A stretch of DNA of 64,000 nucleotides from Cornus controversa (Eukaryota; Streptophyta; Magnoliopsida; Cornales; Cornaceae): assembly GCA_026545225.1 (NCBI GenBank), contig CM048848.1:14364853-14428852 (forward strand), written 5' to 3'. This document shows, piece after piece, positions 1-11,215 of the stretch. How positions within the stretch are numbered: the first letter of the stretch is position 1; the number at the start of each line of letters is the position of its first letter. The notes under the pieces are model-generated. The model was not told the DNA's origin. It saw only the letters and a list, made by a program, of their open reading frames with translations, and ran no database searches. The translations under genes and the position numbers were made by a program.

Positions 1-84
1 AGGACTTTGTCTTACTGATGCATTGGAACAAAAGTCCATATTCTGCACTTTTTTTGTATAGCTTATCAGCTAGTACAAATACCT

Positions 85-812
85 CATGGCCTTCATTCTG
101 ATTCTTATATCGGCTAACCAATTTGTATTCTTTAGGAAATCAACTAAAGGATGCCTCCAGTCATCAAATTCTAAAGGGTCAATATCAATCGCGAAGGTAT
201 CAGCCATGGTTTCGTTTCTTATTTTGGCTGATGGGAGGATCATTCGCGAAACCTTATTAGTCTCTCAGCCAATCCTTCCGGGACCTTTACTCCTGAAGTG
301 ATCTGGGCCAGATCATTTGCCCCCTTGTTGAATTCCCTTGGCCAATATTCCAACTTCACCGAGTCAAACTATTCCACTAACTGAAGGGCTAAGGAATGGA
401 ACGGCCTCAATTGCCAAGCTAAGCATTGGAAGTCCTTGGATATTTTGTTGATGACCAAGTTTGAATCACCTATTATGTGTACATCTTTGATTGACATCTC
501 TAGTAGGATTTCCAGGCCGATGATCACAGCCTTGTATTCTGCTTGGTTATTGGAGCATTTGAAGTCTAGGAAGAAGGAAAAGGTTATCTTCCTTTCATTT
601 GGGGAAATAATCATTATCCCAACCCTAGCGCCGTCACTAGTACTAAACCCATCAAACCTGAATGTCCAGGGTGTCATAAATAGGGCAGCTATCTCTAATT
701 CATCGGACACATAGGGGTTGATGTTAGTTAAAGGATGGTCTGCTAGAAACTCCACCAATGCCCTTCCTTTGACTGACTTTTGAGGGGTATGAACAAAGCT
801 AAATTCCATCAA
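85..812 (-). pseudogene. Archaeal-type RNase H and pre-integrase linker of the Tat element
   Basis: An open stretch of 147 residues (369-812) carries the fold of the extra plant-gypsy RNase H: FDGFSTSDGARVGI near residue 53, SNNQAEYKAVIIGLEI with the conserved glutamate, and IIGDSNLVINKI with the second aspartate. Below it, after breaks, minus-strand residues such as DWRHPLVDFLKN and RMKAMRYLY match the linker that precedes the integrase zinc finger in Tat elements. This domain is thought to act with the first RNase H in removing RNA from the RNA/DNA hybrid. Stops and a shift separate it from the upstream pol frame. Confidence 0.75.
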
Positions 813-829
813 TTTGCCTATTCAGCCCA

Positions 830-2052
830 TGATCAAAGGTCTTGACAGCATGTATCTGCTGAGATTGGTCTAACAAATTATGTAGACCACCACTGGTAGC
901 ATGTATACCCTCAGTTTCAGAGCAAAAAAAATACAAAGCCAAACATAATTTCTCAATCAAGGTATATCTACGTTCGAACGGGGAAAAGACTCTGCTTAAA
1001 TAATAGATGGCCTACTCATTGCCTACTTCATTATCTTGGGCCAACATACTTCCGATCGATTCTTCGATTGCTGATAAATAAAGCTTCATCGGCCACCTCT
1101 TTTGTGGAAGCATAACTACTAGTGGGTTGGCCAAGTATTCCTTTATTTAGTCGAATGCATGCTGATGCTTTTTGTTCCATACGAAATCCTCTTGAGCTTT
1201 TTGCTTCAATAACGGAGAAAAGGTGTGGTTTTTCCCAGCGCAGTTAGAAATAAATCGTCGTAGAAAGTTTACCTGACCGATGAATCTTTGGAGCTATTTT
1301 TTGTTCTTAGGGGCCATGACGTTCATGATTGCTTTGGTTTTATTTTTATTGACCTCTATTCCACGTTGATGTACTAAAAAACCTAGGAAGTTCCCAATAG
1401 ACACTTCAAAGGCACATTTGATAGGGTTCATCTTCAGTTTATGGGCCTACATTCTCACGAAAGCGGTCCTAAGTTGTGCCAAGTCCTGCCTTTTGGCCAA
1501 CAACATTACCACCACATCGTCTATATAAATTTCCATAAATTGGCCTATCATGTCATGGAATATGGCAATCATCACCCTTTGGTACATAACCCCAGCGTTC
1601 TTCAATCCAAAAGGCATGACCACCCACTCGAACGTCCAAATCAACCCTGGACATCTGAAAGCCATTTTAGAGATGTCTGCTTCTGCTATATATATTTGAT
1701 TGTAACCTGAATGGCCATCCATGAAGGACATGATTTTATTTTTGGCAATAGAATATATCAACTGATCGGCCACTGGCATGGGATACTCATCTTTTGGGGT
1801 GGCCTGATTTAGGTTTCTGAAGTCGATACATACCTTCAGCTTCCCGTTCTTCTTAATCACCGGTACCACATTAGAAATCCATTCCACATACCTAGCTGTT
1901 CGAATAAAGCTTGCCTTTAGAAGTCTTTCTACTTCTTCTTTGACTTTGGAAACCACTTCTTGGGACATTATCCTCAGTGGCTGTTTGTACGGTCTGTAGC
2001 CCTCCCTAATGGGTAACTTGTGCTCTACCAATTCTCTTAACAACCCTGGCAT
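830..2052 (-). pseudogene. Reverse transcriptase and first RNase H of the Tat element
   Basis: The 201-residue open segment at 1447-2052 holds the palm of a gypsy reverse transcriptase: a VPVIKKNGKLKVCIDFRNLN block, VVMPFGLKNAGVMYQRVM, and the catalytic YIDDVVV. Past the stop the frame continues with the FLGFLVHQRGIEV connection motif, then LYLSAIEESIGSMLAQ and an ERRYTLIEKLCLALYF block, which are first-RNase H motifs. In-frame stops occur in both parts. The enzyme would copy element RNA into DNA inside the gag particle. It is inactive here. Confidence 0.8.
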
Positions 2053-2142
2053 TTCCTCATAGTTCTATGCAAATTAATCTTTGAACTCTTTTAGTAACTC
2101 GATCATCTCAGCCTGGTATTGGGGTTCTAGAAAAGCAATAAT

Positions 2143-3190
2143 CTATGTAGGTTGCGTATCATCGGTCGTTCCCAAATTTACTTCCAACAACGGATCCTGA
2201 ACCTCTGCCTTAAGGTCATCCAATTTAGATGGGGCCAATTCCAAATCCGCTAACTGGATTGCATCCAGTTTTCCAATATCAATTTTGACTACTTTGGCCA
2301 TTTTGGCCAATAGTTCATGGTAAAATTGTTTTGCTTTGGCAATTCTCTTTTCTGCTAAATATGTTCTCAAGCAAGCACAAGCGGCCTTGAAGGCCTGCCA
2401 CCTCTCGACCTATTTATTGTATTTATTTGTCATTATTAACTATTATTTTTAAATCAGGATTAGGCCGATAAAGTTCTAACATTGGTAGATGCGCTTCTTG
2501 TAATAGCTCATTCATTTTCGAAGTTATAAACCCTCTTCTTATTATTGCTCCAATGGGTCGACCCATCTTGTTCATCCCAGTTAACTTGATTGGGATGCAA
2601 GCCTCATCATATAGCGAAGCTTTGGCAGCATATACTTTGCTAACAAAAGGCTTGTTATCAGCCTCTACTATTTTTACTTCATCTCCGTCCCATAAGATCA
2701 GCATATGATGTAATGATGACAGGATACATATATTGGGGTGAATCCAATCGTGGCCCAACAACAAGTTATAGGCCGCCGTGGACCCTATGGTAAATAAGGT
2801 AGTAAATGAAGATCAGCCACCAACAGTGACCTCTAAAGGGAGTATCCCTTTAGTATTAGTAGAACCTCCATTGAACCCGCTGATCGCGACATCTGTAGGA
2901 ATCACATCTTCCATATTGTTTCCCAATGTCCTCATAGTTATTGATGGAATAATATTGACTACTGATCTGTTATCGACCAATACTCGATTAACTGGCTGGC
3001 CTTTCACCCATACTTTGACATATAATGGCCTCAATTGTTGGGTCATGGCCATTGGCGGCTTTTTGAATACTACTTTGTCAGCCATGATAGAGCTTTCCTT
3101 GGACACCTGTACTGACACAATTTCTTGGGCGGCCTTTCATTCTATGTCGTCTACACCAGGCTCGACAGGATCGGCCACGGCACATCGCTA
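2143..3190 (-). pseudogene. Aspartic protease region and protease-RT linker of the Tat element
   Basis: Two open segments are recognisable. At 2813-3118 the residues VKGQPVNRVLVDNRSVVNII match the gypsy protease active site, but the usual D-G/T-G is read as D-N-R, so a catalytic-loop residue is altered. At 2423-2764 the segment beginning MLLGHDWIHPNICILSSLHH is the downstream protease/RT linker (LLGHDWIH is the typical flap-end motif). 2143-2370 is a linker without catalytic motifs. The frame is interrupted by stops. Confidence 0.65.
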
Positions 3191-3967
3191 GTTAGGTTTT
3201 GCTTAAAAAATAGCTGGCAAAACGAACGCCATATTAAATATCAGCTTTCCTGGGAAATTCCTAATTCTAACTCGGTACTTTACCGTATATTTAGGATCTT
3301 GATAAGACTGATCCTCCCCTTGGGAGGACTTTTCATCAGCAAAGGATGGGGACATATCAGTAGGTATATCTACTGCATCCTTTGAATTATAACCGTCAAC
3401 CCATCACCCCTACTTAATTATCAGCCTGTTTCCTCCTCATCTCGACTCTCTTTCATTGCATTCTCCATTTCTGAGCCCAAGTGAGGGCCTTATTCAGCAT
3501 CATGCTCTTGGGGAACATAGGATTAATTACCCTTATCCACCTGTTATGGGTAACCATGGGGGGGGGGGGCTTCACCATTCTTGGTGCTGGACGGATGTCT
3601 GCTTTCTTCACCCACACCTTTGGCTGGCCTAACAACTCTTTCTTGAACCTTGGTGGATCATGATGGGTAGGAGGTATTCATTTAAAAAAATCTTTCCCTT
3701 TGCGTGTAGCAACCTCCTCTTTTGGCTGAATTCTTTGAAAAATAGATCAATTTGCGATGGTCTGAGCAGCCCGATCTTGAGGAAACACTATCCTCTCATG
3801 CACACTTTTGGGCACAACTTGCCCCCCAAGTCTAAGGGTTACTGTCAACCCCTATTGCTTCCATTTATTTATTCGAGAACTTCAGAGTGCCTTCATCGAT
3901 TGCTTTTTGTGCAATATTACGAAACATCGTATAATCGTTAGTATTATGGGTCCAAGAATTATGGCAT

Positions 3968-5522
3968 TTACAATATTCTTTTTCTTTTAGCTCTATGGCT
4001 GAAGGTATCTTGTGCCCTTTTGGGCAATGTGATCTGCTTATCTGCTAGTAAATGATCAAAAAATTTATCAATCATGGACAGATCAAATGAGTAAACTTTG
4101 TCGACATTGGCCGTTCCCTTTTTTACAAGATGGGCTGATGACGCGGTTGAGTGGGAGCCACTAGTGGCTGATTTGAATCTGATTAAACTTTCACATGTAT
4201 ATGGCTTCTTAATGTGGACTTCAACTACATTTTCCTCAAGATCCTCACTAATATCTACCGAGAAAACCTCATAATTGGGGTCTTTATAATAAGTCCCCTT
4301 TGATGAGATTTTCCTCTCCTTTTTCTCATTTAGGATTGACTTATATCGGGTAGCCCTATTGGCCAACTCGAATATGTCATGGAATTCTATACCCTCGAAC
4401 CTCTTCCTATATTCAATGTTTAGACCGTTAAGGGCTAACTTTATATATTCCATTTCAGGGAGGATCACTGGACATTTCAGCCAGCCCTTCTTGAACTTGG
4501 TTATGAAAGTTTCGACTGTTTCCCCAGGCAATTGACTTAGCCTGGACAAATCAGCTAATGTAGCCTTAGGTTCTAGGCAATAAAATTGTGTATGAAATAG
4601 TTCTTCCATCTGTTGCCAAGTTACTATGGAATTTGGCCGCAAATTAGAATACCAAATGAAAGCTATACTAGTTAAAGAATTGGGAAACAACCTTAATTTT
4701 CACCTTTGATTCACACCAGCCTCTCTACATTGAATTGTGAAGCGACCGATATGCGCAAGTGTTGACTGACTTCCCTCTCCACTAAATGTAGCAAACTTGG
4801 GGATCTTATATCCAATAGGGTAATCTAATAAATCATATTCCTCAAGGTAAGGTTTTCTAAATATGGGTCGATTAGACCTTCTTAATCCTAAGGCTTAATA
4901 AATGTCATTAAATCAATTTTTAAGAACATTTGGATTTATCGGTTATTCATGTTCCCACCACCTAGGTGGTCAATTATATTCTATTTGCCCCCTGTGTGCA
5001 GGAGCGATCGGGGGGTCTTGTCTTCTTCCCCGTTGGGGCTTATCCCTAAGGCTAATTGGGCCTATGGGATCATTTCAAGCATGTACCTGATGTTGTTCAG
5101 GCAGCCATCTATCTGTGGTTTCGGCTGATGGCTAATTTTTGGCCTCACCGCACTGGGAGCTACTAGACAGCAAGTTACTTTGCACAAAAGACTGAGGAAG
5201 GGACAGGATTGGACCATTTAGTTTCTGATCAGCTTGCTAAGCCTTTGGCTAGAGAGGATACTCTTGGGTGTTCATGTCCTGAATGGTCGATCGATAGTGG
5301 GAGGTCGACTGCTTTGCTAATTCGTTCATTAGTTTGGGTGATTTTTTCATCCATTCATTCTAAACAAGTGCTGACCTGGACCCACATTTCATGTATAACA
5401 TCCATCAAAATTGTCAAATCTGATGAACCAGTCATAGGATCTCATATAGGCTGAGGAACTTCTTTCTCCTGCTCGTCATCACTAGTGGTTAAGCTCCGTG
5501 TGGATCTAAGCTTAGGTGGCAT
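3968..5522 (-). pseudogene. gag of the Tat element, disrupted
   Basis: The 240-residue open segment 3968-4690 matches the plant retrotransposon gag core: FIWYSNLRPNSIVTWQQMEE, then FHTQFY, LSQLPGETVETFITKFK and a NRATRYKSI-like block. Reading upstream, an ATG at 5522 opens a short frame starting MPPKLRSTRS that stops after 27 codons, which fits a decayed gag start about 25 bases inside the primer-binding site. The region between is broken by stops. Poly-G of about 11 bases near 3560 lies in the gag/protease spacer. Confidence 0.65.
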
Positions 5523-5547
5523 ATTTTCAATTCTTTAGCACTACCTG

Positions 5548-5568
5548 GGTCCCACCGAATGTGCCAAA
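5548..5568 (-). other. Primer-binding site of the Tat element
   Basis: On the minus strand, TTTGGCACATTCGGTGGGAC follows the LTR end (CA at 5572-5573 read on minus) after a few bases and precedes gag. The position and the TGGC-N-GGTGGGACC form are those of a gypsy tRNA primer site. Which tRNA primes it is not resolved. Confidence 0.55.
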
Positions 5569-5571
5569 CTA

Positions 5572-5851
5572 TGCTTGGTTATAAATTAATCAGCCAAATA
5601 GGCCAATTGATTGCGGGCATACTAGAGTCATAGTGTCAGCTCGATGTAAACAATTTAATTGAACACAAGTATCTCCCTTGGAAGTCTTGTTAGATCAGGC
5701 GATTGGCTAGGGAGAGAGAATACGAAACTCCCTATTGAGTTCTTTTCTTATCTTAATTAAGAGGACTTTTAACTGTGCGCAAAGAATTGCGAGACTGAAT
5801 CATAGAAGGAGGGAGGTAGAATGAGGGAGAAATAGACTGACAGATGGATTA
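5572..5851 (-). repeat. 5' LTR remnant of the Tat element, left piece
   Basis: The sequence starts with TG next to the primer-binding site and continues to the GATTA target duplication of the inserted solo LTR. It resumes at 9025. No second LTR is present for comparison, so identity as LTR rests on position. Confidence 0.6.
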
Positions 5852-6189
5852 TCTCACTCCCCGGAACCCAGACCGCCGGGACTCCCCTGGACCGACCCCG
5901 AATCCCGAGTGTGAACCCGTTTACTCAACCCCGTGAACGATCTTAACCACACTTACACCATAATATCAAGGTTTCATACCATGCGATAATGCCCCAATTT
6001 TCAAGTCCCGGAGAATCGGAGGTTAACTTATCTATTTAGCCCAACAGACCCTCATTACCCTCATTTACCGCGGAAGCTTAACTAAATTCTTGCATATGAA
6101 TGCACACAACTTAACATCAACCAACCTCAATGGGCCCCACATCAAGCCACATCTATATGTTCCTCACAATCCGGACCTGCAACTTTTTG

Positions 6190-6430
6190 ATCAATCGAAA
6201 AGTTCCTTTCGCACACTCGAAACTTCGATTGTGCGAAACCTAAATTTTGCACGATCGAAGTGCTTCGCACAATCGAAGTGCTTGCGAAGTAGTATCGAAA
6301 TTCTTCATCTCTCGGGACTTTTGTCCACTACCAAGACCTGCATTATCTCGATTGTATGAAATAGCCATTTTGCACGATCGAAACTTCGATCATGCGAAAT
6401 GGTCATTTCGCACGATCGAAATTCTCTCTG
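6190..6430. repeat. Cluster of TTCGAT/ATCGAA palindromic motifs
   Basis: Within the solo LTR there are repeated short inverted motifs such as TTCGCACAATCGAAG, CACGATCGAAACTTCGATC and TTCGCACGATCGAAA. Similar clusters occur at 43138-43320 and 46590-46830. Function unknown. Confidence 0.6.
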
Positions 6431-7514
6431 TTGAGAATTTCTGCTATTTCACAACTTGGTCTTTTTGATCCCAACTCCCACTCTAGTCATTTAGAATCAT
6501 CCACATACATCCATACAACCTCTCAAACATCAAGGAATGCTATAACATCATTCATGAAGTCCAAGTACTTACATTAGTACATTTCTCAAGGGTTACTAAC
6601 CTTCTACACATGGGAATCACTCAATCCCGGGACTTGATTCCTATTATGACTAGAATTTGAATCTGAAACCAACACCATTGGATAGATAATCCAAAAATAC
6701 TCATGTTCAAAAAAAATCACACTCAATTCCGATCTAAAACGAAAGAGTTATGCCCGCTTGAAGTTTGGGCACAACAGGAAATTTCAATTGTGCGAAATTG
6801 CCATTTCGCACAATCGAAATTGCACTCTGCAGAATTTCCTGCAACTTCACATTTTGTCCATTTTGGGTCCAAATCTCATCCTAACCACCTAAGACCATTC
6901 CCTCAACATTAAGATCATCTATACATGATATATCATCACACACAAACTCCAAATCACACATTTGGATATTATGATCTCACCATCCTCATACATTTCTATC
7001 AAAATGCACATATCATTGCATACATTCACAATGTCCATACACCAACATCATTTGTTATACATACAAGGTCCAAATGAATATACAAGTTACATATAACATG
7101 AATGTAACTATAATTCAACATAATCCACATACCACATGCCGGCATGGGTAACCAAAAACATATTTCACCCTCAAAACTTCAAAATACACCAAAATGCTCC
7201 AATTTGTTCCAAGTGACCAAACGAGTCTTTTTTCGTCCATCCATACTTGCCTTACCTATAAAAAATGTTTGGGGGAGCAGGGTGAACACCACTACGGCTC
7301 AGTAGAGATACCCCAACCCTCCTAAGTGCCGACTCGACATCGACCTACATGGAATGCATATGAATACACTACATGCCAAATCCACAATCTCACAAACCAA
7401 TCAATAAATGCAATTAAAGAGGATTGCATATTTCATGAATCATGTATAACATGTTCAAACATAAAATCATTAAGGAAAGTAAATGCTCTCTCTCTCGATT
7501 TTCATCCGATACCC

Positions 7515-7781
7515 TACATGATTGGACCGCTCTGAGGATCATGTAACCTTGGACAACTTCGATAACCATCTAATGATCGAGACAACTCTGAAGGGTCATT
7601 CTACCATAGCAATATATAGGATTGCCATAGAGTGAGGGGACAACTCCGAGGCTCACAAATCTTGGACATTCTCCGATAACCATCCAATGACCGGAACAAC
7701 TCCGAGGGGTCATTAGTATTGGACATACTTCGATCCTAGACATTAAGCCTTAGTATGGCGGGTCCACTCCGAGGGCCATAC
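7515..7781. repeat. Array of five hairpins with constant 15-nt loop
   Basis: Five inverted repeats are spaced 54-67 bp apart: stems 7515-7522/7538-7545 (TACATGAT/ATCATGTA), 7572-7578/7594-7600 (AATGATC/GGTCATT), 7632-7636/7652-7656 (GTGAG/CTCAC), 7686-7692/7708-7714 (AATGACC/GGTCATT), 7753-7759/7775-7781 (GTATGGC/GCCATAC). Each encloses exactly 15 bases of the form GGGACAACTCCGAGG. Stems differ but stay complementary. A decayed sixth copy lies near 7811-7838. In the transcript of the LTR (minus strand) the loop reads CCTCGGAGTTGTCCC. Confidence 0.85.
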
Positions 7782-9024
7782 ATTGTGAATAATTTTACCA
7801 CATTTCATCACACGGTTGGACCACTCCGAAGCCCCGTATACCTCATTTGCGTCATTTTCCCGCAATTTTCCACATATGCAATATGAATGCATAAACACAT
7901 GGCATTTTATTTTCATGCTCAACTCATACTCATTGATACTAAAAAGAAGTAACAAGCATATTTTCCATCACCATACACCACATATAGCACATATATGTAT
8001 AACACATGCACATACCATCTCATATGCATACAACTTCAAAATTAGCATATTTTACTCTTGCTACACTCAATGCATAATTTTAGTACATAGAACTAACATG
8101 CATTCAACAACCTCATTCCCACATATAATCACATATATGACACTTGGTACACATTTTTCACATATACACCAAATTGAGCACATAATGCTTATGTATCAAT
8201 TTCTTACACTCACACACTTCAAACCCACATGCTACCACCAACACAATATACACAATTGTGAAAATATAGGACTCTAGAGAATAATAAAACACAACTTTAC
8301 ACACCTCTCACCATCCTAAAGCATGTGAAACACAACCTACACCTCTCTTCTTCACCCGAAACCCTAGAATCGACAATTAGAAGAGAAGAAGAACCCCTAC
8401 CTTGAGTTTGAAAGCCTCCCAAGCACTCTCCAATATTCTAGCTGAGTCCTACCTTGCCGAAATATGACTTTGTTCGGTTCAAACCGAAGCCCTAGCCGTC
8501 CCCTACGTATCTCCCTTCTTCGGCGGATCACGAATCACACCCGAAAGCCTCCAAAACTTAGAAAGAAGAGAGAGAAAGGATCCATGGCCGGCTGCTGGGA
8601 CATTAGAGATATGAAATATGTCTGCCACATCTAATATTTAAAGTCCTTAGGCCGCAAAAAGACCAAAATACCCCCGGGCCACTTAACACACCTTCCTGGA
8701 CTCCGTTTTCAATTTCAAAAACTCCTACGGTCTCAAAATCACTTCCTTAACTCTCTAAAAATTTTGTCTAATCTATTCTCAAAAATAAATATTTTCAAGA
8801 ATTTTCCGGATTCCCGGGCCCACTTAAGTCGCATCCCGAGCCCCGATTTAACCAAAAAGTCAAACTTCTCCAAATGTCACAAAAACTTCTATCAACCTCA
8901 AATTAACATTCCAAACATGTTTTCCACCCTCGAAACATTCATAACATCATTCAAAACGCATTTATAGCGAAAATGATGAAAAATTGGTAAACCGGCCAAA
9001 ATTGGTCACGGTCTCTACAGATTA

Positions 9025-9650
9025 AAGGAGGCCGAAAGCAAGAAAATTGAGGGAGATGTATATTGAGTAAGAAATAGAGTAATATTCTGGGAGAAGATTA
9101 TGGGAGGGACAGATTGCACGTGATGCAATTATATAATTGTGGTTGTGAGAACCCCTAAAACAGAGTTTTGTTCATTTATTTATAGAAGGAAAAGAGTACA
9201 TCACTTGCATTCAATCCTAAAGTACAAGATAATTACCAAAATAAAATAACAAAGAAAAAACATTATCGGTAGTTCATCAACCTCTTCATACAAGAGTCCA
9301 TACTCAGCCCAAAGTCATCCATGCAGTCTTTCCCTTTCCTTATACAACGGAACTATTGGAGTCCTTCTCCATGAAGAGTCCATCAGTACTTATTCTCATC
9401 CCAGAATCCATGTTCGGCCCAGTCTTTTATTATAGATGAAATTCATAAGAGTCCCCTTATCAGCTTGTCATAATATGGAGGTCAAGTCTTTTTAAACTCC
9501 TTGCATCCATCCTGTAAGATTAAATGATACTTATGTATGTTCATATATATATATATACATATATACACACACGTATAGATATATTGTGCGAATAATTAGA
9601 TAGATATGTGCATGTTAATAGGCGTCAATCATTTCTGTTAGGATAATTTT
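9025..9650 (-). repeat. 5' LTR remnant of the Tat element, right piece (outer boundary uncertain)
   Basis: This sequence resumes after the GATTA duplication. It contains AT-rich tracts and a short TA microsatellite near 9544-9562. The outer end of the LTR cannot be fixed without the partner LTR. Confidence 0.4.
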
Positions 9651-10683
9651 GGCTCACATTTCAGCCCCTTAGAGTTTTACTCGCAGGAAGCCTCCTCGTC
9701 AGCCTTGTTATAATAGCTTTTATACTTGGCTGCTAAGTGGCACCAAGTTTTGGTGCCAATAGATAGATTAAATTCTAGAACACAAAAGCAGACCCTCTAT
9801 GGGGGACATAATTTTAGCATGTATATACACACTTCCTCACTCTATACATTCATGACCTAGTAAAACACTAGAAACTAAAACATTGGGCATTCAACACTAC
9901 TGTCTAAATTCTGTTATATCTTTTAGAGAAAGTACAAGATTGTTTATCTGTAGCACAAACATCCTTTATTTAAAAATAACATATCATTGATTTTCTAACA
10001 GAATAACATACTACACTAGCTCCCCATAACATATCTTTGTGTTTAGGACATTCCAATTTGTAGATTGTGATCCACTGTTTATACATATGTTATTAGGTGT
10101 CATTTGATAAAATTAACCTATACTGCTGATATTTTTTATGCAAAACAAGTTACCTCATTATCTTTTCAAAATAATATATCAATCAAAAATCAATTTCAAG
10201 TTTAGTTAAAAGTGAAAAGTCAAGTACTTGAAACCATAGAAATTTGGATATCAAATGACTCCTAAGGACAATACTTGTTCTGATTTACATCATCTACTAA
10301 CAATCTGTAATTTTCCAAGTCCAAGTCACTCAAGATTGGCATGTTCCATACGAAATGGGTAATAACTCTTTCTTTTTTTTATTTTATAGTATCCTCATTT
10401 ATAGTACAAAACAGAGATTTCCATTATTATCCTAATCTTTTTGTGAGATTTGAGGCATTCTGGACTTTAAATGAAGTTGAATTTGAGAGGATACACTGTT
10501 ATATGTTATGAAAAATAAATGCCAAAATCAAGTGCTCTCATTTTATAAAATTTAGTTCTCCTGTGAATGAGCTCTAGACTTTGATAATTCCATGTTAAAG
10601 AAGAACCATAGAACAAGTTCAGATATAATGTCAATAGAAAGTTGAGATCTTCCTTCATAAGGGGTTTGATCATATGAGAAGTG

Positions 10684-10741
<58 letters not shown>

Positions 10742-10763
10742 GGAGGGAGAGTGAGTGAGAAAC
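9651..10763. other. Intergenic AT-rich sequence
   Basis: Apart from the TA/GA microsatellite at 10687-10740 I see no gene or recognisable element here. Downstream exons of the carboxypeptidase fragment were looked for on the minus strand and not found. Confidence 0.5.
10687..10740. repeat. (TA)19 (GA)8 compound microsatellite
   Basis: A perfect TA run at 10687-10724 is followed directly by a GA run at 10725-10740. It lies just past the donor site of the carboxypeptidase pseudogene exon. Confidence 0.95.
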
Positions 10764-11215
10764 CTGTGATATCATCGTTCACTGAAGTATAGAAGGATTT
10801 ATTAGCAGAATAAGAAAAATCAACTCCTGCTGGTGACTCCAAGTATAACATGTTTGCTTCTATAGAAAAGAGGAAGTTAAAAGTTCAAATTATATGCTAT
10901 TTATTTCAAGTTTCATCTATATACAATATATTTAATATGTGGGTGCATTCATATTGACACAAATGGAGAAAGATAATTATTGTGAATGTACCTTTATTCC
11001 AGCTATATGCATTTTTGACCAAAACATTCCCACTTGGTTTAAAAGGGCCATGCTCACAGAAAGCTCCAGTTCCAATAGATGAACAACCAGGCATTGCAAA
11101 AACCTTTATTCTAGCTATTTGTATTTTTGACCAAAACATTCCCACTTGGTTTAAAAGGGCCATGCTCACAGAAAGCTCCAGTTCCAATAAATGAACAACC
11201 AGGCCTTGCAGCAAG
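10764..11215 (-). pseudogene. Serine carboxypeptidase-like gene fragment with duplicated exon
   Basis: On the minus strand, the exon at 10992-11098 encodes PGCSSIGTGAFCEHGPFKPSG and ends at an in-frame donor (AAAG|GTACAT). After a short intron, the exon 10764-10859 starts at CTATAG| and encodes EANMLYLESPAGVDFSYSAN, ending ACAG|GTTTCT. These are the oxyanion-hole (GGPGCSS) and ESPAGVGFSYS regions of plant SCPL proteases; the usual GVGFSYS is GVDFSYS here. A second copy of the first exon, 112 bp upstream (about 11103-11215), carries a stop. No catalytic Ser, Asp or His exon and no signal peptide are present, so this is a relic. Plant SCPLs are normally about 450-500 residues. Confidence 0.8.

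Larger units (their letters stand above)
5852..9019 (-). mobile_element. Solo LTR, 3168 bp, TSD GATTA
   Basis: The block is flanked by the 5 bp direct repeat GATTA (5847-5851 and 9020-9024) and ends in CTCTACA. The left tip reads TCTCACTCCCCGG, a decayed form of TGTCACGCCCCGG seen in related LTRs at 41127 and 47406. No gag, pol or second LTR is inside, so it is a solo LTR left by recombination. Read on the minus strand it starts TGTAGAGACC; a TATA-like TTTAAATATTAG lies about 385 bases in (near 8635), as in the relatives at 41127-42995 and 43001-45178. That makes minus the sense strand. It inserted into the older Tat LTR. The size suggests a gypsy-type family. Confidence 0.8.
1..9650 (-). mobile_element. 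Ty3/gypsy Tat-type retrotransposon, 5' half, degenerate and interrupted
   Basis: Reading the minus strand from high to low coordinates gives LTR remnant, primer-binding site, gag, protease, reverse transcriptase, RNase H and a second archaeal-type RNase H. The element leaves the window before the integrase. The second RNase H is the mark of the Tat lineage (Tat/Ogre/Retand). The reading frame is broken by many stops and shifts, so the copy is dead. A solo LTR of another family (5852-9019) sits inside its 5' LTR. The upper boundary near 9650 is a guess, because the second LTR is not in the window. Confidence 0.8.

Noticed and set aside
86-301. Plus-strand open frame of 71 codons
   Set aside because: It is the shadow of the minus-strand Tat pol linker, which matches known domains in the other direction.
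3559-3570. Poly-G run as a functional G-quadruplex
   Set aside because: A lone homopolymer in a decayed element; similar C/G runs near 33299 and 45546 suggest slippage or assembly uncertainty rather than function.
7515-7781. Hairpin array as a CRISPR-like repeat array
   Set aside because: Repeats are imperfect, spacers are not unique units, there are no cas genes and the host is a plant; an LTR-borne hairpin array fits better.
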